Of a DNA stretch of 64,000 nt, positions 49,492 through 61,864 are shown in pieces. The stretch is from Euryodendron excelsum. Its lineage: Eukaryota > Streptophyta > Magnoliopsida > Ericales > Pentaphylacaceae. Positions within the stretch are counted from its first letter, which is position 1. Every line of letters begins with the position of its first letter. Both the position numbers and the translations under genes were made by a program. Location: assembly GCA_033060915.1 (NCBI GenBank), contig CM065379.1, positions 37,513,318 through 37,577,317 of the forward strand, read 5' to 3'. The notes beneath the pieces are model-generated. The model was not told where the DNA came from and ran no database searches. It worked only from the letters and a program-made list of their open reading frames with translations.

Positions 49492-49776
49492 ACCACCCTT
49501 CCTTAATCCTATTTATCCTCACCTATCACCTTTCCTCACCTCATACTTCCTCTCACTTTATCACATCTGTTTTCCTCATGGCCCTGTTATAATATTTTTT
49601 TTGCTTTAAACGAATGTTTTTGTTTTAATTCTGAAATAGTGATTATGGACATGATAATTGTGACATTTTCTCTTGTAATCTCACCAGTTTAATCAATGAA
49701 ATATCATTTTCTTTTGGTATCACATTTGATTGCACTGATAGCTTGACTGATTGATTCTCTGTTTCAATAATATATT
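49492..49776 (+). other. copia 3' region before solo LTR D
   Basis: Non-coding, pyrimidine- then AT-rich; 3' UTR of the extra ORF. It is continuous with 53970 across the ATATT duplication. Confidence 0.6.
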
Positions 49777-52700
49777 TGTCGCGCCCAGATTTTTTGCACT
49801 CGAGGAATATTCACACAAGCAGGAAAAATATTGTACTCTCTCGTTAGAACTCACCCTCCTAGAAGAATGAGTGCGACTAGGTTTGAATTGAAACTAAGTT
49901 TGAATAAAGGGCTTTTAGAAAAGATTCGGAGTCGCCACCTAACTTAATTAAGGTGAGTTAGGTCACCTAAAAACTAAGCATAATCCGAAAACTACACTTA
50001 GGGTTTTTGGAAAAAGGATTTTGAAAATATCTCCTCAAGAGAGGGTTTTTAAGAAAACAGGTTGTTTGGCAACCTTTGGAAAACATTTAGCCCTTTTTGA
50101 AAAACAACTCCTTTTTGGTCTTTGAAATCAGTAATCTAGGTTCGGAGGTTGGTTACGTGCAGGGAAAACGCACTAAGCTATCACCCTACCCCGCCCTTTC
50201 GGTACCTACATGTCAATCTACCATAGATTCACCTATGAGAGTCTTCGTCTAACTATAGTTCAATCCTATCTACTTTGAAAAACAATGCTTGAAAATTAAC
50301 ATGATGCATGGGATGCAAGTGTAAGGAAAGAGAATTGATTTAGAAAAGAGATTTGAAAAGAAGTTAATTTGATTTGAAAAGAGATTTGAAGAGATAGAAT
50401 TGAAATTGGAAAGTTTGAAAATTGAAAGTAGAAATTCGAAAATAGAAATTTTGAAAGTAGATGGGAATTTGAGATTTGAAAAGATTTTGGAAACCGCACC
50501 CATGAGGGTGGAATTGAAAGTTTGAAAAGTATTGTGACCGCACCTATGAAGGTTGCCTATGTATCCCTTTGGGGGAATCAGGTCAGTCGTAGTTCGGACC
50601 GGAGTCCGATTGAAAAGAGATTGATTTGAAGAGAAAAATTGGATTAGAAGAAAGAGATTGAATTGAAAATTGGATTTGATTTGAGATTAGAAAAGGAGAT
50701 TGGAAATTGAAATTTTAGAAAAGATTGGACTTTGATTTGAAAAGATAGATTTGGAAACACTTAGTTGTGGAAAGATGGAGGTTTAGGAAACCTAGACTTA
50801 GGAAAGATAGGAGACCTAGGAAAAACTTGAGATTAAGAAAGATTGGATTGGAATGTTGGATTTGGAAGATTTGGAAAGATTTGGAAACTTGGAATTTAGG
50901 AAAGATTTGGATTACGAAAGTTTCGAATTAGGAAAGTGTTACTTTTGGAAAGTTTCCAAATTTGGAAAGTTTCATTTTTGGAAAGTTTTGAATTAGGAAA
51001 ATTTCAAAATCAGGAAAGTTTTGAATTAGGAAAGGTTTTGAAATTAGGAAGTTTTGAAAATTGGAAAGTGTCGTTTTAGGAAAGGTTTGAAAAAGGGAAG
51101 TTTTCAATTTAGGAAATGTTTGAATTAAGAAAATTTAGTTTAGGAAAAACTTAGAATTTAGAAAGTTTCAAGTTAAGAAAGTTTTGAATTTTGGAATGTT
51201 TCGAAAAAGGGAAGTTTTGAAAGTGGGAAAGTTTAGAAAACAAGGAAGTTTTGAAAATAAGAAAGCTTTGAGAACAAGGAAGTTTTGAAATTGGAAAGAG
51301 TTGAAGTTTTAGGAAAGTTTAGAATTTAGAAAGATTTAACTTAAGAAAGTTTTGAATCTAGGAAGCTTAGAATTTTAGAGAGATTTGAAATTTAGAAAGT
51401 TTAGGATTTAGAAAGTTTTAGAGTTTGAATTTTAGAAAGTCTTGAAATTAGGAAAGGCTTGAATTTAGGAAAGGTTTTGAAAACTTGAATTTGGAAAGTT
51501 AAGATTTAGAAAGGGGGTTAAATTAGGAAAAGGTTGAATTTTAGAATTTTAGGAAAGATTTTTATGTTCAAGTTTTGGAAACTTAAGGTTTAGGAAAGTG
51601 GAAGTTTAGGAAGGATTTGAATTAGGAAAGAGTTGGATTTTGAAATTTAAAGAAAGATTTAGAGTTTAGGTTTAGGAAACTTATGATTTAGGAAGGTAGG
51701 AAATTAGGAAGAAGTTGAATTAGGAAAGGTTTGAGATTTGTTTCCAAAAACGGAGGACTGGATTTAGTTTCCTAAACGGCGAGATTGGATTTGGTTTCTT
51801 AAAGGGAAGATTTGATTTGACAAGGATTTGGAAAGGGAGATTCTAGAAACCCTAGTTTTGAAAGTGTGAAATTTTAACGTAGAAAAGAGGTTTTGAAAAT
51901 ACGTATAGTTTGGATGTAGAAAACGAGAGATTTTGGAAACCTAGGTTTGGGGCAAGGTTTGAAAACCATGTTTTTGGAAAGAAAATTAGGGTTTCCTAAT
52001 TGTGGGTTCTAGGGCTTGACTTAGGCTCTAAGGAAAGAGTTTTTGGAAAGTGCGTTTTTAGAAACGAAGGTTTTCTAGAAGGGAATCCTAGGGAGGAACT
52101 TTTGGAAAGTGAATTTGAAGATAGAGTTTTTGGAAAAAGATTTTAAAGAGGAGTTTTGGAAAGTGTGTTTTTCGAAACGAAAGTTTTGGAAAGAGAGTTT
52201 TTTAGAAAGGTTTTTGGAGAGAGTTTTTAGGAAGGTGAATCTAGGGAGTGTTTTCAGACAGTGAATTTTGAGGAAAAGATTTTGGAGAGCAGTTGAAAAA
52301 GAGAGTTTTAAAAAATAGATTTTGGAAGGGAGTTTTTGAAAACAATTTTGAAGAGGAGAGTTTTAGGAAAGTATGTTGAAAAAGAGATTTTTAGGAGAGG
52401 ATTTTTGAAGAGAGAGTTTTTTGGAAAGTATGAAAACGTCTCACTTTCCTAAAGCGATTCTAACCATAAAAGGGCTAGAACCACTTTAAGAAAGTGGTTT
52501 TGGAAAACAATAAGATTTGAAAATATAGACCAAAAAAGTCACTTTTAATGTAACACTTTCCTAAAGCAACCCTAGCTATGGAAAGGTTAAAATCACCCTA
52601 GAATTGTGGTTTTGAAAACAAGTTTTTGAAAAAGAGATTTTGATGCGATTTTGAAAACAATTTGAAAAACAACTTTGAAAACGGTTTTTGGAAGATGCAA

Positions 52701-53969
52701 GACTATGATATGCACAATGCAATTTGGGGTCGTGAACATACAAGGTTAAGGCTTCACCACATAATCAAGGAGGGCCAGACCCACGTGGTCTTTGGTTAGA
52801 CTAGAAGAAAGCCCCCGACACGGTGACTCTCCAATAGCCCAATCCTACACATGGACCGGGAATCCCCTTGTTTCAAGCATGTAAAGAAAGGGGGGCAAAG
52901 AGATGGGGGATTAAAATAGAGAAAACCCAAGTGGGTTAGGAGAGAGAAGAGAGAGGGAGGAAGTGCAAAAATTTAAATAGGGAGCCTACCGTATATCTTG
53001 TTTATTTTGCGCGCCGTGCTGTCTTCGGTCTTCGGTCTTCGTCTTGATCTTTGTCTTCACTCTTCAAGAGTTGTCTTCAAGCTTTAGGTTGCAGCTCTTC
53101 AAGTCTTCAAAGGATGGTTGAAGGCTAGTGTATGAGTGTATGGAGATGTATAGGAGTGTATATGAGACTAGGGTTTGTGTATGGTGGCTAGGGTTTGGAG
53201 AACCTAAGGAGGCTAGGGTTTAGGGAGTGCTCGAACTCTGTATATCGAATTATATGATTTTTAGGTTAAGTTTGCAGACCCCTTTCACGTTGAATGAGGC
53301 TCTGTATTTATAGAGGTTAGACAACACTAGCGCCTGTTGCAGTGGCGCCAGGCCATTTTTTTGGCTTGGTGCCACTACTAGTGGCGCCAGCCAATTAGGA
53401 AATGTTTAAGGTCGGCAAGCAACGTATCTTTGACTAGATTTGGGTGCCTGTACTAGTGACTACCATATCATTTTTAGCCTGACTTCACTAGGAGTGACTC
53501 CGGAAAGTCCGGGAATGATTTAAAGGAGCCGGGAATGACCCAGAAGGCCGGAAAGGAGCAGGAACACTTAAAATAGTGTCCTGGAGGTATTTGACTTGAG
53601 AAATGAGGATAAGATGGGTCAGATAGGTTGACCGAGCCTTTAGGGGCAAAACGGTCAATTGGACCGGGAAACTGCCGGGACAGACTTGGACTGTCCCGGA
53701 AGAAGACTTTGGATTTGGAAACATTGTTTAGAATGTTCCCAAAGGTTTCCGGTTTGATACCCAGAGCCGGTGTGGTCGGAAAAAGAGACCGGCCCACCAA
53801 GGGCAAAACGGTCATTTAGCTTCAAGTGGGCCCTACGGGCCCAAGAAGCGACTGGTGGACTAAATTCAAGTTTAAAAGGCGGGTTTAGAGTCTAAATATG
53901 CATGTGATGTGTGAACGTGAGCTTGGTCAGTTCGAAGATTGCTAAGCGGGCAAAAATGGGGTGCTTACA
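49777..53969 (-). mobile_element. solo LTR D (Tat-like family), TSD ATATT
   Basis: 4193 bp; on the plus strand from TGTCGCGCCCAG to GGGGTGCTTACA, flanked by ATATT (49772-49776 and 53970-53974). Sense is the minus strand (TATA at 53312-53305). The near-perfect palindrome with arm TGGTGCCACTA is at 53367-53389. U3 matches solo LTR B, so both are from one subfamily. Low-complexity purine-rich tract at about 50600-52440. Confidence 0.94.
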
Positions 53970-54598
53970 ATATTTTGTTTTTTACATTTTTTTTTTGCTA
54001 TTGTATCTGTCTATCATTCTCACTCATTTGATATCATTCTCATTCTATTTCTGTTTTTGATGAATTGACAAAAAGGAGGACAAGTATGGTGGCAAAATTA
54101 AAAGCAAACTTGCATTAAACAAGTTTGTAAGTATGGTGGCAAAATTAATGCAAACTTGCATTAAACAAGATAAATTGAGTGTAAAATCAAAAAGGGGGAA
54201 AAGAATACAATACATGTTTGTTGAAAAATAAGTAAAACATCTCTTTGAATTGGAATAACATGACTCATGGGGAGAAATATTTTTTCATTGGAAAACCTGA
54301 ATTGGATAAGAAATGGATTTTACTAAAATAAATATGAATTGTTTATTGTATTGACATTAGATGAAAATGACATAAATAGAGCATGCTCTCAGGAGGAGTA
54401 ACATAAATCTTTTATCTCAAAATGTCTTTAATTTAACTGATAAAAACTTCCTAAAACTGTTTGTGAAATGCTTTTATCCTTTAAGCATCGTTTGCTTAAT
54501 TACAAATCAAAGGGGGAGTTTTCTAATTGATATTATTCAACTTTATTCATTTCATTCAATCTTATATGAACTTATTTTGCAAAGGTTTTGTCATCATC
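53970..54598 (+). other. copia 3' non-coding region
   Basis: AT-rich, with several AAAAAGG(G)GG words resembling extra polypurine tracts (near 54071 and 54188) and a short duplication (GTATGGTGGCAAAATTA at about 54085 and 54131). Confidence 0.65.
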
Positions 54599-54610
54599 AA
54601 AAAGGGGGAG
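54599..54610 (+). promoter_or_regulatory. polypurine tract of the copia element
   Basis: AAAAAGGGGGAG, two bases before the 3' LTR start; primes plus-strand DNA synthesis. Confidence 0.92.
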
Positions 54611-54612
54611 AT

Positions 54613-56755
54613 TGTTGAGTCAAGGTTAATCCTTGTTGACTCAAGGTTAATTTCCATGTTGATTTTGATGATAACTAAACCTTGTGTTATGTTACTAATG
54701 AATCTACTTAGTGTGCAGATTAACAAAGCTCATAACTAAGACTAAAAGTTGAATCTTAAGTCTAATACATGTCAAGAAGAATGCACAACATGTTCAAGAA
54801 GCAAGCAATGAATTCAAAGGGCTATGCAACGAACCAAACTGGAAAAAGATACCTATCTCTACTTCAAGCAAATTTCTTACATTCGTAGAGATTGAAAGTG
54901 TTCAATTAAAACTTCTTTCAAGTGTGCATAGTTTCAATGAAGACTGATTTGCACCAGACTAAAGACTTCATCGGAATTTGCGAAGATCAGTTGAAGAGGT
55001 GTAATGCTCAGTTGAAGATGTATTGGTTGTTGAAGAATTTGGAAAATGCTCAAGAGATAATTTCATCTGGTATGCTAAAGACCAATTCAAGACAATGTGA
55101 TTGAAGTTGCAGAGAAGATGGCTCACAATGAATATCTGATCTCTACATGGAATCTAAGTGAAGTATTCTTCTACAATGTAAAGGATCAATGAAGATTAGA
55201 TGTGTGAATAGATTTCATCAAGTCTGCAATGGTCTTAGTAAAGTGATCTTTAATGAAGAATGAAGAATTGCTATCAAAGAAAGCAAATCAGATTTGAAGC
55301 ATTGTGAAGCTTCACACAATTGAGGAAGATTGGCATTGAGGAAGATATCCTACAATGATAGAAGAAGCTTTGCAAATGAAGAAGAAAAGTTTAGCTTTGA
55401 TCAAATGAAGCTTTGACAGTTTGAGATTCAAGAAGAAGATCAACATCCAATGATTGATTCAATCCAAAATTGGATAGACGTTAACTCTAATGGGTTAGAA
55501 AGATTTGATTGATCATCATACCCCAAAGACATACTCCTTGAAGTTCTTATACCAGTGCTTTGATAAGGTTGATCAATTGAAATCTAAAAGTTGAATTCTG
55601 GACAATGAGGGGACTCATAGAAATGAGGAGTCGCCTCCTGATCATAGACGCAAAAAGGCCTGGAGACAAATTGAACAAAGAGGGGACTCATGGAAATGAG
55701 GTGTCGCCTCTTGCACACAAAAGCAAAAAGCCTGGAGACCAAGTAGGCAATGAGTGGACACATTAAAATGAAGTGTTGCCTCATAGAGACAAACACCAAG
55801 GCTTGAAAATAAGATGATCAATGAGCGGACACATGAAGATGAAGTGTCGACTCCTGGTAGTAGGAGCAAAAGGCTTGAAGTTTAAATGATCAATGAGCGG
55901 ACACCTGAAGATAAAGTGTCACCTCATGACAGCAGTAGCCTAAGATGAAGAAGACAAATGAATGAAGAGTCGCCTCATCGACATGAAAAGGGGACTCATG
56001 AACTCAGTGAACATCGTCTGTTAAATGCAGAAGCAGGAAGTGTCGACTCCACAGACCTGGAGTCGACTACCTCTGTTATAACGGCTATTTTTCTTAACGT
56101 TATAACGGACTGGATGCGCATTAATGATACTCAACCACCTCCAATAGATGGAATGAATGCAAGGGTATATATACTAGCCTCCAACTGCATTTATATACAA
56201 GAATCAAAAGGAAGAAACAATAATAGACAAGAATCACTGATCTACCTGATATTCCTGAACATTCTTCCTGTTTTGTTCTTGTGAGTTTTGATTGTAAATC
56301 TACTCTTGTTAGAGAGTTTGTTTGTGAGTTGTATACTCCTATACACTTGCAACTGAGAGTTTGAGAGTTCTCTTGTGTAAAGCAAAACTCTTGTAAAGTT
56401 TGAGTGGAGCTTGGACAAAACCACTTGGGGATTGAAGAGCTCGGTGAGGAGTTCTTTGTAGAGTGAGCTGAGCACTTTGTCAATCAGCAGCCCATCTTGT
56501 AATAGTTGATTACATAGTGGAAGAAGGCTTCAAGGAGGTCTTGGGGTGAGGACGTAGACCACGATTTCTGGTTGAACCTCGGTAATCTGTGTCTCTTTTC
56601 TATTGCTCTGTTTTCTTTACTTCTATTGATAATATTGCTTTGTACATAGATTGACCATTGCTATATTGTTTAGATTAATCTTAATTAATCATAACTTGTA
56701 TTAATATTCGAAAAACCCAATTCACCCCCCTCTTGGGTTGCCTATTGGACCAACA
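54613..56755 (+). repeat. 3' LTR of the copia element
   Basis: 2143 bp from TGTTGAGTCAAGG to TTGGACCAACA, with TATATATA at 56166-56173 and the tandem U3 array at 55605-55990. Followed by ATAAT (56756-56760). Confidence 0.95.
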
Positions 56756-57003
56756 ATAATATCGTAAACAAAAAACGCACCTATAAAACAAAAATGCAAG
56801 AGATATTATGTGGATGATAGGCTTAATACAAGATAATATGAATGGAGTTAAATGCATATTTTTGAAAATAGCCTTGAAAATTTGATTTTGAAAATTGAAA
56901 ATGGACAAAATTGGATAAGTTAATTGAAGACTCTATAGGGGTGAAGGGTGAAGAGACATGACTACAGCCTAACCCTCTAAGTGTCCCCAGTGGAGTCGCC
57001 AGT
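56756..57003 (-). other. leader of the Tat-like element, right part, with PBS
   Basis: In sense direction this is the first ~250 bases after the 5' LTR. The PBS at 57001-56983 reads TGGCGACTCCACTGGGGAC, two bases after the LTR. This PBS type is known from Ogre/Tat elements and has been assigned to tRNA-Arg. The copia element inserted at its left edge. Confidence 0.82.
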
Positions 57004-60000
57004 TATCGCGCCCAGATTTTTCACACTCGAGAAATACACACACAAGCGGAAAAAATACTGTACTCTCTCGTTAGAACTCATCCTCCTAAAAGATTGAGTG
57101 CGACTAGGTTTGAATTGAAAATTGGTTTGAATAAAGAGCTTTTGGAAAAAAATTCAGAGTTGCCACCTAACTTGATTAAGGTGAGTTAGGTCACCTAAAA
57201 ACTAAGCACAATCTGAAGACTACACTTAGGGTTTTTGAAAACAATTTTTGAAAATACTTCCTCAAGAGATGGTTTTTAGAAAAATAAGTTATTTAGCAAC
57301 TTTTGGAAAACATTTAAGCCCTTTTTTGAAAATAACTTCGTTTTGGTCTTTCGAAAACATTGATCCTAGGTTTGGAGGTTGGTTACATATAGGGAAGACA
57401 CACTAAGCCATCACCCTACCCCACCCTTGTGGTACCTATATGTCTATTCACCCTAGATTCACCTATGAGAGTCTTCAACTAACAAATGTCCAAAACTATC
57501 CACTTTAGAAAAGAATTTTTGAAAAAACATGATGCATGATATGTAAATGCAATAGAAAGATTTAATTTGGAAATAAATTTGAAAAGAAGGACTGAAGTTT
57601 GCAATTGGAAAGAAAGTTTTGGAAATTGAAATTGAAGATTTAAGAATAGAATTTTGAAATTAAAAATTTGAAAATAGATTATCGACTTGGAGATTTGAAA
57701 GAAGTTATGGAATTGGAGATTAAAAGAAAGTTATGACCGCACCCATAAGGGTTGCCTACATATCTTTTTTGAGGAATCAGGTCAGTCGTAGTTTGGACAA
57801 GAGTCCGATAGAAAATAGAAGATTTGATATGGAAGAAGAAATTGAATTGGAATTTGGATTTGATTTGAATTTAGAATAAAAGATTGGAAATTGAAATTTG
57901 GAATTGAAAAAATTAAACTTTGATTTGGAAAGATAGAGATCCTAGACTTAGGAAGATAGGATTTAGGAAGGACTTAAGATTAAGAAATATTTGACTCGAA
58001 TGTTGGACTTGGAAAATTAGGAAAGATTGGATTTAGGAAAAGTTTGAATTATGAAAGTTTGAAATAGGAAAGTTACATTTTAGGAAAGGTTTCAAATTAA
58101 GAAAGTTTCGAAATAGGAAGGTTACATTTTAGAAAAGAATTCGAATTAGGAAAGTTTAAGATAGAAAGGTTTTGAAATTGGAAAGCTTTGAATTAGGAAA
58201 GGTTTTGAAATTGGAAAGTTTTGAATTTAGAAAGTTTTAACTTAAGAAAGTTTCAAATTTGGAAAGTTTAGAATTTTGGAAGTTTCAACTTAAGAAAGTT
58301 TCGAATTTAGAAAGTTTTGGATTTTGAAAGATTTGAAATTTAGAAAGATTTGAATTTTGAAATATTCAAAGTTTGAGTTTTAGAAATTCTTGAAATTAGA
58401 AAAGGTTTGAGTTTAAGAAATATTTGAATTAGGAAAGATTTGGAAGCTTAAAGTTTAAGAAAATATTTAAAAGTTCAAATTTTGGAAACTTAAGATTTAG
58501 GAAAGTAGGAGATTAAGAAGGATTTGAATTAGGAAAGATTTGGATTTTGTTTCTAAGAAGAAGTGTTTTGATTTTGTTTCCAAAAACGGAGGATTGGATC
58601 TAGTTTACTAAATAGTAGATTGGATTTTGATTTCCTAAAGGAAAGATTTGATTTGGCATGGAATTGGAAAGATGGAGTTTTGAAAATCTTAGATTTGGGA
58701 AGACTATAGTTTTGATGTAAAAAATAGGTTTTGGAAATATATAGTTTTGATGTAGAAAATAAGAGGTTTTGGAAACCTAAGTTTTGAGAACAAAATAGGG
58801 AATTAGAAATCATGTTTTTGGGACGAAAAATTAGTATTTTCTAATTGTTGGCTCTAGGGCTTGACTAGGGCTCCAAGAAAAGAGATTTTGGAAAGTGAGT
58901 TTTTGGAAGAAGATTTTTGGAAAGAGATCTAGAAAAAGAGTTTTTAGAAAGAGAATTTTGAAAAGAGTTTTTGGGAAAGAGATTTTAGGAAGGAGTTTTT
59001 AGAAAGTTGATTTTGAAGAGAGCGTTTTTGGAAAAGAGTTTTGAAAAATAGATTTTTGAAGGGAGTTTTTAGAAAACAATTTTGACAAGGGATTTTGAAA
59101 AAGAGATTAAAGAGAGTTTTTAGAAAGTATGTTAGAAAAGAGATTCTTAGAAAGAGATATTTGAAAAGAGAGTTTTTAGAAAGTTTATAAAAATATCTCA
59201 CTTTCCTAAAATGATTTTAACCATAAAAAGGCTAGAACCACTTTGAGATAGTGGTTTTGAAAACAATAATGATTTGAAAATACGGACCATATTGGTCACT
59301 TTAAATATAACACTTTCCTAAAACAACCCTTGCCATGGAAAGGCTAGAATCACCTTAGGATTGTGATTTTGAAAACAAGTTTTGAAAAAGAAGATTTTAA
59401 CACAAGTTTTGAAAACAATTTTGATGCAAGCTTTTGAAAACAAGTTTAAAAAATGAATTTTGGAGAGATGCAAAATCAAGATATCCACAATGCAAGTTAG
59501 GGTCGTGAACATACAAGGTTAAAGGCTTCACCACATAATCAAGGGGGCCGAACTCATGGTCTCCGGTTAGACTGAAAGAAAGCCCTCGACACGGTGACCT
59601 CCAATAGCCTAATCCTACACATGGACCGGAAAGCCCTTTGTTTCAAGCATCCAGGAGGGGGGGGGGGAAAGATGGGGGATTAAAATAGAAGAAAACCCAA
59701 GTGGGTTCGGAGGGAGAAGAGAGAGGGAGAGGATGCGTAAACTATGTGTAAACTTAAATAGAGAGCCTACCTTGTATCTTCTTTATTTTGCTTTGCATTA
59801 CGCGCTTTATTTTTCTTGTTTCGCTTCAGTCTTCGCTTCAGTCTTCATCTTGATCTTCGAGAGCTTCGGGTTGTAGCACTTCAAGTCCTCAGTGGAGGCT
59901 TTGGAGGCTAGTGTATGAGTGTATTGGAGTGTATGAGAGTATATATGAGCTAGGGTTTGTGGATGGGGGCTAGGGTTTGGAAAACCTAAAACGAATTAGG

Positions 60001-61634
60001 GTTTAGGGAAGCTACGAGCTCTGTATATCAAAGAGTAGGGTTTTTAGATTGAGTTTGCAGACCTCTTTTATGCTAAAGGAGGCTCTATATTTATAGAGAG
60101 AAGAATGACTTGGCGCTTGTTGCAGTGGCGCCAGGCCAAAAATCCTTCTGGCAACATTCCTCTTAGTGGCGCCAGGCCAAAATTTGGCTTGCCAGCCACT
60201 TAGGAAAGTTTTAAGGTTGGCAAGCAATGTATCTTCAAAAGATTTGGGCACCTATACTAGTGACTACTATGTAATTTTTAGCATGGCTTCACTAGTAATG
60301 GCTCCAAAAGGTCCGGGAATGATTTGAAAGGGTCGGGAATGACCCGAAAGGCCGAAAAGGGACAGGAACTCTTAGAATAGGGTCCCGAGGGTAACAGACT
60401 TGAAAAATGATGACAAGAATTGTTGAAGGAGTTAACCGGGCCATTAGGAGCAAAACGGTCAATCAGGTCGAAAAGCTGTAATGATGAACTTAGAATGTCT
60501 CAGAAGAAGACTCGAGGCGTGGAAACATTACTTAGAATGTCCCAGGAGGTTATCGGTTTGATACCCAAAGCCGGTGTGGTAGGAAAAGGCGACTAGCCCA
60601 CCAGGGGCAAAACGGTCATTTCGCACTGAGTTTGCTGGAACTAATTCGGAATGATCCGGAAAGATAATAGAAGGTCGGGAATACTGTAAAAAGTATTCTG
60701 GGAGATTGCCGATTTGATACCCAGAGCCGGTGTGGTTCTTGGGGCATTCAGATGCCTAAGAGCAAAATGGTCATCTTGACTAGAATGTCTCGGAATTAGC
60801 CTGAAACTGACTGGAAGGCACCTAATCATGTCGGATTATCTTTAAGGCAATCTTGGAAGGGTGGACTTACCGTTCTAAAGACTTAGGTACTTTTTCGAGA
60901 AATGTGCCAGAAAATGACCCTAGGGGCAGTTTGGTCAGTTTTCACTGGAATGGGCTAGTAGGCATTGGTGTTGACTTGGGTTTTGAGTGTTTCTGCCACT
61001 CTGATGATGGTCCCATGATATAGGGGTTTGTTGACAATTCTCTATATCGACCTGTTTACGAGTGTTTCCGCCACTCTGACGGTTGCGATGATTACGAGTA
61101 CTTCCGCTACTCTGATGGTAGGCAATCATTCCTGAGATTGCTTGATCTCGGGAAGCTGCTACATGGACTTAACGCTTGAGAAATCAGTTTTCTTGAAAGG
61201 CATGCCAAAACGAACATTTCTACATTGGTGGGCTAGCAGGCGCCAAAAGTGGACCGTTCTACTATCTCAGGGGCTTGGGGTCTCGTCCCGGTCGATGGGT
61301 TTAAAGGGACTTACCGTTTTGAAGAACTTTCTTCGAAAAATGTGCTAGACAGGATGTACTTACTGCCTCGAGGAATCAACTTTCTCGAGGGACAGATTGA
61401 AATTGGAATTGAAAAGGGAACTTATCGTCTTTGAAAATACGTGCCCATTGAAATTGGACCGAACAATGCCTCCAAGGGCGTTTTGGTCATTTTGCCTCTA
61501 TTTGGGACAGGCGGGCCCGCGAAGCAATGAATTGACTGGATTTGGATTGGAAGACTAGAATGTGTCTATATTGACTTGAATACAAGTTTGAACGGACCAG
61601 AGACTGCCGAATAGGCAAAAATAAGGTGCTTACA
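57004..61634 (-). repeat. LTR E: 5' LTR of the Tat-like element
   Basis: 4631 bp; on the plus strand from TATCGCGCCC to AAGGTGCTTACA. The usual TG at this edge is TA, a single change that alters the terminal dinucleotide. TATA at 60095-60088; palindrome remnants near 60120-60200; purine-rich tract 57530-59180; G-run of 10 near 59656. CCCAT follows at 61635-61639. With LTR A it brackets the whole nest. Confidence 0.92.
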
Positions 61635-61828
61635 CCCATTATCTGATATGTGGATGTATCCACAAAAGTCAGGGTAGCAAATTGAACATTGTTATGAATG
61701 AGATATATGATTGAAGGAATGGGGAATAAATGCAAGCTCTTCCATTCTGTAGTCATCCTTGTAAGAGATAATTTTTGGCATTCCCTCCAAAGAAGTGAAC
61801 CAAAAATTGTAAGTTGTAGTTTACAAAC
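61635..61828 (-). pseudogene. nucleotide-sugar transporter split exon, 5' part
   Basis: Minus-strand translation shows SLLWRECQKLSLTRMTTEWK, then LFPIPSIIYLIHNNVQFATL and TFVDTSTYQIMG, ending exactly at the element. These are hallmark stretches of plant CMP-sialic-acid-transporter-like proteins, in the first third of a ~330-residue, multi-membrane-span protein that moves nucleotide sugars across Golgi or ER membranes. The first residues before LLW differ from relatives, and no acceptor site is certain. A gypsy-like LTR begins 37 bases further upstream, and no earlier exon (start codon, first membrane span) was found to 64000. The true substrate cannot be told from sequence. Confidence 0.85.
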
Positions 61829-61864
61829 ATGAATACAAGTGATTTTAGTGGCTGACTGGTGTGC

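Larger units (their letters stand above)
35486..56755 (+). mobile_element. SIRE/Maximus-like Ty1-copia element, TSD ATAAT
   Basis: Complete plus-strand element with LTRs of 2146 and 2143 bp, an initiator tRNA-Met-type PBS, gag, protease, integrase, reverse transcriptase and RNase H in copia order, an extra ORF, and a PPT. ATAAT flanks both ends (35481-35485 and 56756-56760). Long LTRs and an additional ORF after pol place it in the SIRE/Maximus group. Gag-pol has many stops and frameshifts, so it is not autonomous now. Two solo LTRs of the Tat-like family lie inside. Without them it is about 11.7 kb. The first ~310 bases of the two LTRs differ at about 13 positions by eye, so it is younger than its host element. 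Confidence 0.93.
18442..61634 (-). mobile_element. non-autonomous Tat/Ogre-like Ty3-gypsy element (nest host)
   Basis: One minus-strand element with a 5' LTR (57004-61634), PBS (56983-57001), leader, gag (34228 down to about 28735), an antisense PMD gene (24884-26749), PPT and 3' LTR (18442-23046). CCCAT flanks both ends. The long LTRs, the gag zinc-knuckle variant CEYHSGGQGHDIKDC followed by LKHKIQDLID, the TGGCGACTCC PBS and an extra ORF all fit the Tat/Ogre branch. No protease, reverse transcriptase, RNase H or integrase motifs were seen, so it is non-autonomous or deleted. It was later split by a copia element and a solo LTR. Subtracting these leaves about 17.7 kb. LTR direction is set by the TATAAATA box, gag strand, PBS and PPT, which all agree. 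Confidence 0.88.
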
